Positions 31,901 through 42,503 of a stretch of DNA of 64,000 nucleotides are shown here, piece after piece. Numbering within the stretch: position 1 is the first letter of the stretch; each line of letters opens with the position of its first letter. Source of the stretch: Skeletonema tropicum (Eukaryota; Bacillariophyta; Thalassiosirophyceae; Thalassiosirales; Thalassiosiraceae); the NCBI GenBank assembly GCA_037178625.1, contig CM074140.1:2418001-2482000 (forward strand), in the 5' to 3' direction. A program made the translations under genes and the position numbers. The notes below the pieces were generated by a model, which was not told the DNA's origin, did no database searches, and saw only the letters and a program-made list of their open reading frames with translations.

Positions 31901-32580
31901 AGATCATCGACAAATCATCTGAGACAATATCGCGTCTCTTTAACAAATGCTGGTTGAGTCGTTATCCTCGTCCACGATACGTGACGTGTGATAATGGAGG
32001 TGAATTCAAACTTCACCTCGCCGAGTTATGCAAAACTTACACTATTGGTAGAAAGCCGACCTCCAGCAGAAACCCTCAAGCAAACGCTATTCTAGAGCGT
32101 GTGCACGGTGTCGTCAACAGCATGTTGCGCACCTCAGGTCTCAATGACCTCGATGAGGTAACTGACGCTCAAATAGACGATTGGATCACCAACACAGCGT
32201 GGGCAATCCGAGCGACCCATCACACAGTGCTCAAGTCGTCACCTGGTGCTGCTATATTCGGTAGGGACATGTTATTCGACATCCCTTATGTGGCAGACTG
32301 GGCTGACATCGGCCGTCGACGACAAATGCAAGTGGACAGTGACAACGCCCGAGAAAACTCGAGACGTCTACCGTATGATTATAAAATTGGTAGTAAGTGT
32401 CTCATCATTAAGGATATTAATGGTGAGCGGCTCCCTAAAGCCGACGACCGGAACAAAGGACCTTATGCTGTTACGGAAGTCTACACGAATGGAACTGTCA
32501 GGATACAAAAGGGTTCAATCAGTGAACGAATTAACATTAGAAGAATAACCCCATACTTCGATAGAAATGAAGAATCATAG
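28972..32580 (+). CDS. pol: Pol polyprotein of the gypsy element
   Basis: 1202 aa if counted from its first ATG; likely made as a Gag-Pol fusion. Protease motif LLDTGSDGD near residue 80; RT with DFRALNARL near 341 and the catalytic YIDDLLL near 437; RNase H YTDASKRQLGG near 605; integrase zinc-binding HTYLQHPGRDRM...CDKCQ near 855-905 and the DDE core with VDLIGP near 921, CDNGGEF near 1005 and a Glu in AILERVHG near 1040. All catalytic residues are present and there are no internal stops. No chromodomain was noticed at the C-terminus. Confidence 0.95.
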   Translation: MQTKSEYEQLEELKPRKKLFKHIHDCEPINGACNIDYSGRKAHHAALKATVRKGMGLKTVVLGSPVFKRRLNKRTRPFRILLDTGSDGDIAFLTRSEFLKFEAVRKSQPSRWTTSNGDFITNDVAKMDLLFPELSQSKIFSCKADVKIVSVNDNPTYDLIVGIETLARWNALLDFENRVLTLDGIQTPMKSNEELQSRRDLFNTYNEAMEPSSTKQATERVVKILDAKYEKADLPKVVEENCPNLTNSQKEALLKVLTRHESMFEGKLGTWDKEFVNFELKPGAKPFRGRAFPVPRIHRDTIKKELKRLIDIGVLEPIEQSEWGAPSFVIPKANGTVRFLTDFRALNARLIRKPYPLPKIAQTLQEIEDFQWATAIDLNMGYYHLRLDPATMDICTIVFPWGLYRYKRLPMGVACSPDIFQSKMNGLFHDLEYVRAYIDDLLLITAGTFEDHLEKLNTVLQRLRDAGLQVNAAKCNFAAEEVEYLGYTLSREGIKPQVSKVNAILALQPPKNVKELRRILGIIQYYRDLWHRRTDLLAPLTDLVAECGSTKLSKKRKKDGTPRKAPKPWHWDSIHQEAFEEIKKIIARDVILAYPSYEDDEPFVIYTDASKRQLGGVITQKNRPLAFFSRKLTTAQRNYSVTDLELLSIVELLQEFRSMLLGQKIIIYTDHINLTRDNIGQSSDRTRRWMVILNEFGPDIRYIKGIDNTVADAISRLDYCPKTNPHKDDEVDDDGNWKTNRHEKWNAMVSLFSHYKNDYDPEDSQSLPQPKQVMTHLFSQVEQQEDMVYPVTISEIAAEQRADAKLKKHFEKPQRDSQFQLMIYDDVEVLVKGRDTRQPRLVIPDSLQEKVLAWYHTYLQHPGRDRMMETISAVMYWHGMSAQIKRLVKTCDKCQKGKSRKRKYGHLPPKDAIVRPWHTVCVDLIGPIEIEDKAGTCMDFMCMTMIDPATGWFEIVELPTKIVDKYDKKEDKMIKSEIIDKSSETISRLFNKCWLSRYPRPRYVTCDNGGEFKLHLAELCKTYTIGRKPTSSRNPQANAILERVHGVVNSMLRTSGLNDLDEVTDAQIDDWITNTAWAIRATHHTVLKSSPGAAIFGRDMLFDIPYVADWADIGRRRQMQVDSDNARENSRRLPYDYKIGSKCLIIKDINGERLPKADDRNKGPYAVTEVYTNGTVRIQKGSISERINIRRITPYFDRNEES

Positions 32581-32799
32581 AGCAGGGGGGCGTGTACAAT
32601 ATAAATTAAACATTACATTAAAATATATCTTCAAGGCCAAGTGTACCGCACGTATCAAGTACGTTTTTTTTTCAACAAGTCTTTTTACCAGAGCTCACCG
32701 TGCGTGGACAAAGTCCCCGACCGTCACTCCTCAAAGAGTTTTATCCCACGTGGTTTTCTCCTTGTGTTCTCCCCTTTGATCCCGACACTTGGGGGCGAG

Positions 32800-33094
32800 T
32801 GTCATAGGCACTGGCTACATTAGCCAGATACCAATCCCGTTTCCTGTAGCCTAGCACACGGTCCAGCTCGCCAATGGCTCGCTAAGTCATTGTCTGTCCT
32901 TCCTTCCACGTTAAGTAACAGATAACGTATGAGAGCCACAGGATCTCATTACTGACGTAATCAATCGATGACGTGTCTTCCTTCAGCCATCTTCTTCCGG
33001 AAGCTGCATCGATCACTCTTAACGCAGACTAGCATAATTTTCATAACAACCAAATTATTCTTTCAACTCACCGTATCAGCTACCGCCGCTGACA
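32800..33094 (+). repeat. 3' LTR of the gypsy element
   Basis: Reads the same as 26974-27268 throughout. Confidence 0.92.
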
Positions 33095-33282
33095 TGGTTC
33101 ACGACGCGCTTTGTTGACGTGGCTTCGCATCCCAGCTGTGATCCACTTATTCCCTATTCGTAAAACTGCTTTTGATCCCTCATACGGCATCTGTAATATT
33201 TCTTGCTCAGGTGGTAGTTGGATGGGATTCTCAATGGCTGCTGCCGTTGTTTCTCCCGCTAATTCGTCGCACGCAATGTTGA
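33095..33282 (-). pseudogene. LINE ORF, end of RNase H
   Basis: A 63-codon piece between the Helitron-like and gypsy insertions. It begins INIACDELAGE, the terminal catalytic region of the RNase H, and passes into the linker (ITAGMRSHVNKARREP) before the zinc-finger part at 26968. Frame is maintained at both sides. Confidence 0.75.
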
Positions 33283-33717
33283 TCATCGGCCCTCGGGGCC
33301 CCCGTTCATGGAGTGCAGAGCAGCGTAATAGGGGGCCGCAGGTGCCCTTCTATTACAGGTGGGAAAATTCATTATTTTTCACCCCCATTATTCTACAGAG
33401 TTATAGGTAGGAATCAGTACATGTGTTTTTTAGTGAGAAGGTTTACTTTAGGGACACGTAGAGTCCTCGGTAGAGACTACCGGCGTAGGATCTGTATGTG
33501 TTCCTATGTAGAAAGCAAGAAGTACCTGTTGAAAGCGAGAAATTGACTGTACTAGATGCGCTTTTTGAGCATCTATATCGGTCTGTACGAGAAAGAAATA
33601 CAGGTTTTACACGGGCGTTAGTCGATTTAGTTTTTGTCTTTCTTCGTCGCGAGAAAATGTCTTTTTGTAAAACTGTGCTTGATATATCGAATCGTGCGCT
33701 TGCAGATGTTTTACTGA

Positions 33718-34889
33718 TCACCAGATGCAGACGCTTAATTGAGTTGTTGTATTCTTTGTGGTGAGAAAGTGTCTGTTTTGTAAAACTGTGCAGTGATCAA
33801 TTTTACTAATCACCAGATGAAGATCCTGCGAAGTAATCACTTGGGATTTCATGATCCTTCTTCGCTTCTTTCCACTTCTTGTTCGGGTTATGATGTCAGT
33901 AATCCTGGTTGTCAGGTCTGTCCTGTCTTTGATGAAATCGCCCTTGATTGCTGCTGCGTATGATGTTTTTGTGATTTCCTCTAACTTTCTCTTGCTATAC
34001 CTCGTCTTCGACTCTTCTGCCTTCCCCTCCAAGTATTTCACCCAATTTGCTCGCTTCTTGTACGATTCGCAGAACTGGCCATTTTGCTTTCTCTTGCAAT
34101 TTTTTAATCGGTTCGTTGAAATGTTGCTTCCGGTCCAGTATATGGCACTGTCCGACGGGTATGCTTGATCTTTGGAGCCAAGTGTTTTGCCTCTGCTGGT
34201 AGCCACGTACATTGTTCCAAGAAACTTGCTAATCTCCCACAACTCATCTGCTGGATCTATTATCATGCGGTTCCAGCGGTCTCCTTTGTCGAATCCAGCT
34301 TCGAGTCCTTGACAGCGGTGGATGGTGATGGCGTAGGCAATTTGCAATGGCATGAATAATGCGGTGCAGCATCCCCTGTTGCAAATCTGCTCGTAGGGTG
34401 GGATTGGCACGTGCTGTGCGCAATAAGTTGGGGTAGGATGCATTTGTATCAGTATGAAATGAGTTAGTAGTGTTTTCGCAGAGAGTGGCAATTGTCTTGT
34501 GTCTTTCGTGTGTCAACTTTTACTCACCGTTGGGTTGTTCTTGTCCCATGGGTCCTCGCCTGGTGGTGGTTTGTATGTAGGGAAATCCACAACAATGTAC
34601 TTCGGTAGGCTAACCTCACCTTTACCGTTTGGTCCAACGGAGCGATCCTTATCGTAAACGATCTCGACTACTACCCCAATAGCTGAGACGTACAATCCTG
34701 AGTTGGGATCGATGTTGGCTGACTCCAAGCAAACATGTGCACCTACGCACACATCAAAGGTGTAGAATAGCCTCCTGCCGTAAAAGTGCAACTGGTATGC
34801 TGTGTTATTGCCCGCCATCCTGCTGCTGAATTGACACCTGAGCCTAGCTATTGGTACTTTCAGTCGTTCGTGTGTTTTGATCAGCATGT
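33718..34889 (-). CDS. PIF1-like helicase C-terminal fragment, spliced, copy B
   Basis: Same gene structure as 22501-23672: exons 34889-34528 and 34413-33718 with a 114-base intron. No coding differences from copy A were noticed, in keeping with very recent copying of the element. Confidence 0.65.
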
Positions 34890-34916
34890 CTACGTAGGCA
34901 GTTGCATTTGTTTATT

Positions 34917-34947
34917 AGGTAAAATTGTTCAGTGATCGATTATACTA
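34917..34947. repeat. Internal palindrome, copy B
   Basis: Counterpart of 23700-23730. Confidence 0.6.
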
Positions 34948-35010
34948 AAATGATTCAATAAGCAAGCGATACTTAGTGCGGCAGTGCACATGCACACAAA
35001 ATAAACTCAC

Positions 35011-35787
35011 ATGATAGTTGAATCAGGAGAGGCCTTCTCTCCGACAGGTACCGGTTTAGACTTTTTCGTGACAGCACCTTTCTCGGACAAATCCGGTTCA
35101 TCATCATCTTGAACAGGCTGATCACGGGAGCCCGAATGAGTTTTGTCTTCAAGTACAAGTTTCCCGTTCTCATCACTGGTGTGAAGTTGAAGGTTGAAAA
35201 AAAAACTTGTAAGTAAAAAGGAAAGACAGAATTTGTAAAACGGTACAATGAACAAAAATACCAAAATCATTGAACCACACGAAGGTTAACCTTCTCTCTT
35301 ACCAAAAATGCTCACAATTTGAAGTGTACGGCGCTTGGCTTGTACCTCCTTTCTGAGCAATAGCGGCAAACATTAAGAAGTTGACCGCTGCAGACACCAG
35401 ATCATCTTTGTCAGTAGAATCAGTCTTACCAACTGGGACATTCGGGTAATGTTCAGACAGTTCATTCAGGATGTACTTGATTGACCCGACTTCAAAGACG
35501 GAAAGAGCAGAAAAGAGCAGTTGTTCCTTCTCCAACTTGGCAACGTCAAACCCATCGCCTAATGCAACAGACGCTAGCAGCAAGAAGATACGATCGTCGG
35601 TACGCACCAAACGCCAATTGATGTCTGTTACGCTCAATGCAATGACAGGAGCCGACGGTTTAGCGGCAGTCTTGACCCCTGACGAAGTAAGACGTGCATC
35701 GACATTGCTCCGATTCCGCACGGCACGGAAGCCCTTACCATTACTACCAACGGTGGATATAACTGGATTTGTGTTGCCAAACTTCAT
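35011..35787 (-). CDS. Helitron-like element ORF, unknown function, spliced, copy B
   Basis: Counterpart of 23794-24570, with the same putative splice junctions and the same hydrophilic second exon. Function unknown. Confidence 0.5.
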
Positions 35788-36985
35788 TATTTATTCGGAC
35801 AATGTAGAAATGTGATGATGTAAATGATGCAATGCATAATTTATGAGAGCTGTTGAACGGCTCGACAACGTACAAACTGCCTACATAACCGCCGCCAACG
35901 CACCAGCGCAATAATCAGCAGAGAACAATGCAATCAATAACCAACCACGTCATGAAGTAAACGAGTTCCTTCGTAAGCTACGTCGGCAACACAAGATCTT
36001 GTGGTTCAACACATCGACAACACGTCGACAAAAAGATTCAGCTCAACACAAGACGTCGACGTGGAGTTAAGAACTGACGTATTGATCAGTACGTGGCCAA
36101 AGATCGGCAGTTATTCAAATGCAAACACGTCGGCAACCAACGTCGGCGTCTATTTAGACTTGCATCAATAGACGACTCGGCAGATAATGTAATTGAGCCA
36201 ATGTCGACCTGAGTACTTGCTGCATGAACTTAAATACTTTTTTGTTCATTGGATTTTGCCAACACCTGACTTCTGGTACTTTGTGACGTAAGACGATTGG
36301 AATCAAGTGTACTAATTCCTTAAGTAACGAAGTTTACCACGTCACTCAGAGAAAAAATTAAGAAAATAGAGGGTGACGGGGATGCACACCGGAAAGAACG
36401 AAGAAGCTCATCGACAATCTGACTTAATTAGCCTGGAAAAGTCCTTTTTAGCACAAATCAAGCGATTTTTAGATCTAAATCATAAGATATAGCATCTAAA
36501 TGACAATCAAAATGGGCATTTCAGCGGGGATGGGAGGGGGGAAAATCCCAACACTTCAAGTTGAAGTTCCGGAAGTAATTCAGAGCAAAGCACGTAGCTA
36601 CGCTACTTTGGATCTCCCCGATGGAAAAGATATGCCTTGTACGCTGGCCCACGCCCACGAAACGCCAACAAAACTTACGACCGTTAGAACAATGACAGCT
36701 ACCACGCCTTTTCTCATTCTTGAGACCTTTTGATTCAAATTTTTTGTGGCCTGTCTCCATGCAATTAGAACCGCTGATGAAGGTGGCTAAGCTCCACCGA
36801 AACTCGTAATTAATGAATCATAAAGAGTTCGGTTATATTGCTTACTACCATCATCTGGAAAAACTCCTAGCTTGTAATAAGGACTTCGTGGCTTATTGCA
36901 TTCAAGACATTTCTTTTCACATTGATAAAGATTGACAACGTCATTGCAGAGCAACTTTATAGCCGTATTCTATTGTAAAGAGACT

Positions 36986-37022
36986 AATTGGTAAAATTGT
37001 GCACAGCACAATTATACCAATT
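36986..37022. repeat. Internal palindrome near 5' end, copy B
   Basis: Counterpart of 25769-25805; identical sequence. Confidence 0.75.
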
Positions 37023-37215
37023 AAGGCCAACGTCATTGCAGAGCAACTTTATAGCCGAATTCCGTTGTATAAAGACTACTGACAAGCCACACAGCAAATG
37101 GCCAACAGCAAGATGACGACACAATACTTTACAGGCCCCGAGGGCCCGCGCTGAACCCGCCACATACACCGCTGCACGCCACCACTATTGCACCATTCTG
37201 CGCGCCCCTGTTTAT

Positions 37216-40200
37216 AGCGTTGTCATCCAATCCATCCAAGTCTTTCTCTTTTCCCAATGCGCTTTCCGTGGTTTCTAATGAATCGCAGTCACTTTCGTCC
37301 GGTTCCGTCTTCTTTTTGGCCGTATCTTGGTGTCCCCGGACGTGCTGACTAATTACTCCAAATGGTAACTTCTGCCGTAGATGCTGTATTGCCATCAAAA
37401 GATCTCCTTCAGGTTGTATTGTGTCCCGTCCTGTCTTCATTGGCCGATTACTCGTAAAAGCACCTGACTCATTATCAAACCATTGCTGAGTAATATCGTC
37501 GTCTGGCCCCAATTCTATGCCAAGATATTGTATGTGATACAGCGCTCGATACAACCCTTCCAATTCAGCTCGGTACGAGTTTACTGAGCTGACGTTTGTC
37601 ATCAAAAAACATGCCTTGACATACTCGTTTTGATTAGTTGGGATAATCCATGCTGCCGCTGCCACATTGTGCACTCGAAGGACAGAACCATCACTACCTG
37701 TCTTCTTTGGCTTCATTTCCGTGCCTGGTAGGTGTGTATTTTGGGTCACGTATCCCGGAGGCTTAGCTTCCTGCTGTTGCTGTTGTGCCATCTGATACGG
37801 ACGGCGAGTCCATACACCCTCATCTACCTCTGTCATTTTCATCGGATAACACTCTAGCGGTATAGCGTTGACGTCACATTCATATTTGTAGAACCCACTT
37901 TGCACTGGTTGTTCTGTTAGCTTCTGAATAAAGCTTTCACCAGTGGCTGTCTCTCCTCGTTTGTAGATCACCCCCTTACCTCGGTAGCAGTCATACCATG
38001 TGTTCCGTTTCACTGGAAACCACTTTCCAAGTGGTATGTCAAGTTCCATTGAATTGGTGTGGTGGTGGCGACTATCCAATCTATTGCAGAATGTTTCTCG
38101 TATACACCTACGAAACAAGGAGAACCACTTCTTCGGAGGGCATGGAATTTGCGGCCATCTCCAATCAGATCCCGCTACAAAATTGCCCCCCAGCGTTGTA
38201 TTTCCGATATATTCTCCATTCTCAACCACTAGGTCTGCTAATGTGATCACTCGCATATAGATACGGACTGCATTGAGCTTTCTCAATATCGATGGCTTTA
38301 TTTTCCGTCGAATAAATGCTTCCATAATTGATTGATCGCCTTCCCTCTGCAGTGCTGGGATTGTGGCATCTTCCATCCATATCGTAGCATCTATCTCAGC
38401 TAATCGATTTTTCAAGCTCACTAGTAGTCCATTGTCCATATATGTCAGCCTTTCTTTGTACTCAAACAATGGTGTTATCAGGCCTGACTGCAGTTGCAAT
38501 TCATCCAATGTGAAGAGAAAATCCTCCGCCAATGTCTTCCCATTTCGGAGCTGCTTGACAACATACTCTGACTGCAATTCAGTTTGCCTCGAATACATGT
38601 CTGGGATTTCCATCCCTCCTTGCTCCATAGGACCTCGGAGCACTGCGTCTGGTGAGTTCCTATTAAAGTGCATATATGGGAGGAAGTTATTCCGTACGAT
38701 TGTATCCATCTTTTTGCATTGTTTCTTACTGAATGACGTCAAGTGGAGGACGTAATCCAATGTTGGCATCAATCGTTGGTAGAGTAGTTGCTTCGTCTCA
38801 CTTGCTGTCAAGAATCCCAAAGACGTAGACTTGGAAATTCTCCTCAATTTCTCCATGATGACCTCGTACTCTTGCTTCTGGTTCCCATCGGGGCACAAGT
38901 GGTATCCCAACCCTTTATTCGGTTGATTTGGTGACTTAAACTGTATCACTGACTTGGCACCTTTATGATCCTCCAGGAGGATTGTTTCATCTATTGCCAT
39001 GATTGGTTTTAGTTCCCCTCGTACCACTTGCCACGCTAATGCCTGCCACGCACATTTGTGGTAGGCAAGTGATTGGCCTGAATATCGTACGACCTCATTC
39101 CACATCGTAGAGCTCAATTTCATCCTTTCGATCAGTTCATCCAGTGGCCGTTCACTGTCGTAATCTGCAGAGACATTTCCATCATTATCATCAACGTAGC
39201 TTACGTTATGACGCTTCATCATCCGTTCCCCGAAACAACCATGTAATTCCAGGCCCGGTGCCAATTCTGCGTGCGTTTTCAGGATCCCACTACTACATGC
39301 CGCAAACAGCGCCGGATTGTCTGCTTTTCCTTGGATCTCTCCTGAAATCTGATAATCCCCTGGTTCTTCTGAGTATATATCATTCGATACCCCGAGCCCG
39401 GTTCTCACATTGCGTTTCATTCCACGTAGTGCTTCCGCTCTTGCTCGCAAGATCCCATCACTGAAGTTCCTTTTCGCCATTTCTATGTTCGACAATGACG
39501 GCTGCATTCGATCATAACACGCTATACAGTCATAATACAGCATGCCTATTGTTGATTTCTTTGCTCGTGCCGCTTCGAATGTTAACAATTTGATCATGGC
39601 TGCATCAATTGAGTTTCTATCTTTCCGAGATCCCCACTGTTCGTCTGACAGCTCCCCAGTAGACTCCATCTTTTTTGAAAACTCTCTTGCAAAAAATTTC
39701 AGTGCCGTGTTGAAATCAGCTTCTAATAACCCTATGATTCGGAGTTGGTTTATCTGCCGGTTACCTTTTTTCTTTTCCAGCATTACATCCGTCATACTCT
39801 TCCATCGTTCAGGGGCGAAACCATATATAAACGGCAGGCTGATCATTATCGACAACCAATCTGCAAACTCATTGTCAGCTACCATAGCTTTCCACACCGT
39901 ATAATGTAGGTCTCCATTAGAAGCAGTCTTTTCTTTGGCTTTTCGGAATGCCTCTTGCAGTTGAGCAGAAGTTATTGAGCCCACGGTTTCCTCCATTGCT
40001 ACTTCTTTTTCTGTTTGTTTGAGTTGACTCATCCACGCTGCTAGAGTATCACTAATCTCCATTTCTTCGTTCGTGGTTGGGTCTACCACTCGATAGTTTC
40101 CTTCGAGTATTTGCTTCACCTCCTCAGTTCCCTCCGCACTTATCAATTGCTGTACTGGGGGTTGAGTCGATGGCCCCCCTTCCATTGCTACCTGTTGCAA

Positions 40201-42342
40201 ATGCCGTTTGTTCCGTTGTAGTATTTTACCTTCGATAGCCGTTTGGGATGTAATTGCCTCCCATTGGAACGGTGATTTGTCAATTATCTCATCTATCTTC
40301 AGTGTCTCATTTGTCCCATTTTCTCGGACAATTACTTTGACGGGATATGCATTCTTATCCGGTACCTTCAATGAATGGTGGGCATAGAATTCTTTTTCCA
40401 TGATTGGTTTTCCTTGAGACGTTTGTTGTATGACTGCATGCGTTTCAAATACTCCTTTATCATAATGGTACAATTCTTCCATATCTTCAGAGTACATCCA
40501 CTCATGGCTCGGGACGTCTATGCGATCAAGTCCAACACGTTGCCCTTTTGTGAGGATACTAAGCTTCCGATTCGTTGATGCTGCTCTTGTCGTTCGTATC
40601 ATTGCGTTCATTTTAGCTTCCCAGTCTCCGCCATCTTTTCTTGCTGATGATTGAGCTTGAACTTCGAGCCATCCAATCCTCTTTTCTGCACAATCCTTCT
40701 GGATTTCCCATAGCTCTTTACGTGCTTCCCTGACCTTTACTTTCAAATCTTTAACTTTCATCTGCTCGTAATTACTCGTCAGATCATATCCAAGTCTTGC
40801 TGCAAGTTTGGTCAGTCCTACACTTGGGGGTGCTCGCCTACGCTGGCAGTCCAACATTGCCTTATACAGCAGTACTTTCTGCCCTGCCAACGTCAGTTCC
40901 GGACTGCGAAAGTACCCATATCGGCGACGTGATGTCTTTTTCAGAGTTGCCCTGATGATATCAGTATATTCCTTATCCAATGCGTTATATGCACGCTTCG
41001 CCTCCGTCATACATCCTTCCTCATGGAACTTCGCAACTAGGATGGGAACTTTAAGTTGAATGTTCTTGTCCTCCATCCCTTTTCTTAGCTCGTCCATGAA
41101 CTTCTCCACCTTATCTTCTTGATGTAGGGTGAATTGCCTATTGATTGCATTTGGGGGGCGATTTATAAGGCCTCTGAACAACAATTTCTCATCAAAGTCA
41201 ACCCACGCCATTGAATGATCGGAGTGCACAGCCTCATGAGACCCTAGGTACCCAATATGTCGTACCGCATGCTGAAGGCCTGCATCCATGAGGATGTAAT
41301 CAAGTCTTTTCGTTCCTCTATTGTAAGTCCGTGGCATTTCCTCGAACTTCCTATAGAATGGGTCCTCCAGAACTGCATTTTGTTGAAACTCTCTAAACTC
41401 CTTATCCGAGAATGTACTTCCATTTGCATCCATCATTACTATTGGTCTATATCCCTTCGATCTTTTCTCTTCAATCAGCTTGGTGAGGTCGTTGAGGATT
41501 TGCTTCCTCGGCCGAGGGTTAACTACTCCATCTTTCATCATTGCAGACTGTTGATGAGTGTATGCTGTGTTTGGCCCTGCATTTGAGGATTGACATACTC
41601 TATACGCCGTTATGACAACTATCCCTTCATCCCGGCTTCCTTGGAGAATATGCCACGCAAATCTTCCATACTTGTCAGACCCTTGATGCCGAACTCGTCC
41701 CGTCACGTGGCCTGTAATAGTTTGTAGGACTCCTCCTGGCTGATATTTGATTCGATGGTCTATTGGTGGCAATGACGCATACTGAGTGTTAGCCATATTC
41801 TGAAACATTCGTCTCATATTCATATCAAAAATTCCTTTATTATTCGATGTCCATGGGCGGTTCGTTTCTACGTATCCGCATATATCAATCCCAAGGTCAT
41901 GGACTACCTCTATCTCGTTTGGTAGAGTATTGGTCCTCAGGACTTTGATGGAGTTAATATTTTGAAACCCGAATCTTACTACTCCATCTTCATTTTGTCT
42001 AAGTTGCATTTTATCTCCCTTTGATTCCAAATTCGACACACTGCCGATGATATCCTGTTCCTTCCGGGGCTTTGATTTATTGCAAACATTGACTTTTCTT
42101 TGATGAACTCTCTTTGTGTCCTCTTCAATTCGCCCGGTCGGATGATCTTCTCCACCACGTGCTCCGCCACCTGCTCGTCGTCGATTGTGGTTATTGCTAT
42201 GATGGGAGTTATTGTTATTGTCTTCATACTCGTTTTGGGCCAGCTGACACTCTATTTCTTCCAAGTTTTGTGGTTTCCCAACTTCCCTTTGTTGAGGCTT
42301 CATCTCGGAGTGACTTTTATCGTTATTAGGTTCTACCATCAT
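37216..42342 (-). pseudogene. LINE ORF, N-terminal 1709 codons (endonuclease, RT, RNase H)
   Basis: Open from ATG 42342 to the Helitron-like junction. Residues 1-110 are hydrophilic with Asn/His and Arg-rich tracts. Residues ~115-385 form an apurinic-type endonuclease (FGFQNINSI, a catalytic Glu in YVETNRPW, MMDANGS near 302, RLDYIL, HSDHS near 373). The reverse transcriptase spans ~830-1250, with WGSRKDRNSIDAA near 900, YYDCIACYD near 935 and the catalytic YVDDNDGN near 1045. RNase H begins at TGSDGSVLRV near 1550, with YRAELEGL near 1595 and WFDNESG near 1622. Translation now runs 28 codons into the Helitron before a stop. The RT active site is intact. Confidence 0.88.
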
Positions 42343-42503
42343 CTATTCCTCTAGTGCTTCATGGCCTCTCCAACGGCCGCTACCTTGATCTGGCTACGAG
42401 AGGCCCACGTAGGAATTAGTACCAACCACTCATTTTGTGTGGATTTTTGTTGGCGATGTGACGGTTTTTCTCTTTTCGAAAAAGTGGCCCATAAACTCGA
42501 TCA

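Larger units (their letters stand above)
26974..33094 (+). mobile_element. Intact Ty3/gypsy-like LTR retrotransposon
   Basis: 295-base LTRs beginning TGTCATAGGC and ending GCTGACA (TG...CA with TGTCA/TGACA inverted ends), flanked by target duplication TGGTT (26969-26973, 33095-33099). Domain order is gag, protease, RT, RNase H, integrase, the Ty3/gypsy order. A GGGGGCGAG polypurine tract precedes the 3' LTR. No TGG primer site is evident just after the 5' LTR. The LTRs read as identical and both ORFs are open, so it is probably active or recently so. It sits in the LINE frame. Confidence 0.93.
33283..37215 (-). mobile_element. Helitron-like element, copy B (3933 bp)
   Basis: Near-identical to copy A. 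It split the LINE codons for DDNA and INIACDEL. Restoring the LINE frame needs exactly one A at the junction, so the insertion left no target duplication, compatible with entry between A and T as Helitrons do. Confidence 0.72.
21852..42485 (-). mobile_element. Full-length LINE (APE-RT-RNase H type), broken by three insertions
   Basis: Bounded by an 18-base target duplication (21834-21851 and 42486-42503) inside another element's RNase H gene. Subtracting the two Helitron-like elements and the gypsy element leaves about 6.6 kb: a ~130-base 5' UTR, one long frame and a ~190-base 3' UTR without an obvious poly(A). The frame survives every junction, giving about 2102 codons and a final TAA at 22044-22046. 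The clade is not assigned; it is a non-LTR element with an apurinic endonuclease. Confidence 0.85.

Noticed and set aside
37129..37215. C-terminal 28 codons of the 1737-codon minus-strand frame
   Set aside because: They lie in the Helitron-like element and appear also after the other LINE piece; they are readthrough, not LINE protein.
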